5,133 nucleotides of DNA from Prevotellaceae bacterium (GTDB lineage Bacteria; Bacteroidota; Bacteroidia; Bacteroidales; Bacteroidaceae). The notes below the pieces were generated by a model. That model did not search any database and was not told the origin of the DNA. It saw only the letters and a program-made list of their open reading frames with translations. Each line of letters begins with the position of its first letter. Positions within the stretch are counted from its first letter, which is position 1. Positions 5,111-5,133 of this stretch are shown piece after piece. The position numbers and the translations under genes are program-made. The DNA lies in NCBI GenBank assembly GCA_030523505.1, contig JAUNIK010000109.1, positions 3,124-8,256 on the forward strand. Direction: 5' to 3'.

Positions 5111-5133
5111 AATTGTAAATTGTAAATTGTCAA
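5111..5133. repeat. Heptamer tandem repeat running off the right edge
   Basis: Three consecutive 7-base units read AATTGTA (5111-5117), AATTGTA (5118-5124) and AATTGTC (5125-5131), and the next unit begins with AA at the window end. The array starts 13 bases after the glpT stop codon. Runs of AATTGTA/AATTGTC are, from my recollection, common in intergenic regions of Prevotella and Bacteroides genomes. The full length and any terminator role cannot be seen here. Confidence 0.7.

Noticed and set aside
5111..5133. Tandem repeat as the edge of a CRISPR array
   Set aside because: The units are 7 bases long with no spacers between them.

Overview
The window is a glycerol and glycerol-3-phosphate (G3P) utilisation locus from a Bacteroidetes genome, most likely Prevotella or a close relative. 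The grounds are: a Bacteroidetes-type promoter (TTTG, 19 bp, TAACTTTG) before the last gene; A/T-rich leaders without Shine-Dalgarno sequences; a beta-barrel outer-membrane protein with a Bacteroidales look; an AATTGTA/AATTGTC heptamer repeat; and strong codon bias towards GCT, GGT, CTC, ATC and TTC. The genus is an inference, because no rRNA or other marker gene is present.

Layout, all on the + strand. 1-297: 3' end of glpC (anaerobic G3P dehydrogenase subunit C), cut by the left edge. 348-1832: glpK (glycerol kinase). 1833-1908: a REP-like GC hairpin directly after the glpK stop, followed by two small A/T-rich inverted repeats. 1953-2648: glpF (glycerol facilitator), whose second NPA box reads NAA. 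2662-2723: a potential pseudoknot followed by a GC-rich hairpin, just upstream of the next start codon. 2741-3469: a secreted 242-residue outer-membrane beta-barrel protein of unknown function. 3489-3604: an unusual terminator-like structure with a perfect 18-bp outer stem and two inner hairpins. 3593-3623: the glpT promoter, whose -33 box lies inside the terminator T tract. 3688-5097: glpT (G3P/phosphate antiporter). 5111-5133: three heptamer repeats running off the right edge.

The known genes form a coherent route. GlpF admits glycerol across the inner membrane and GlpK phosphorylates it to G3P. GlpT imports external G3P in exchange for phosphate. The GlpABC dehydrogenase (glpA and glpB presumably lie upstream) oxidises G3P to dihydroxyacetone phosphate and passes electrons to the quinone pool. 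The outer-membrane protein between glpF and glpT could be the outer-membrane part of the pathway, but that rests on position only. No gene-free stretch exceeds 300 bases. I see no wholly new system here. The items most worth a second look are the structured spacers, the uncharacterised barrel protein and the altered NPA box.
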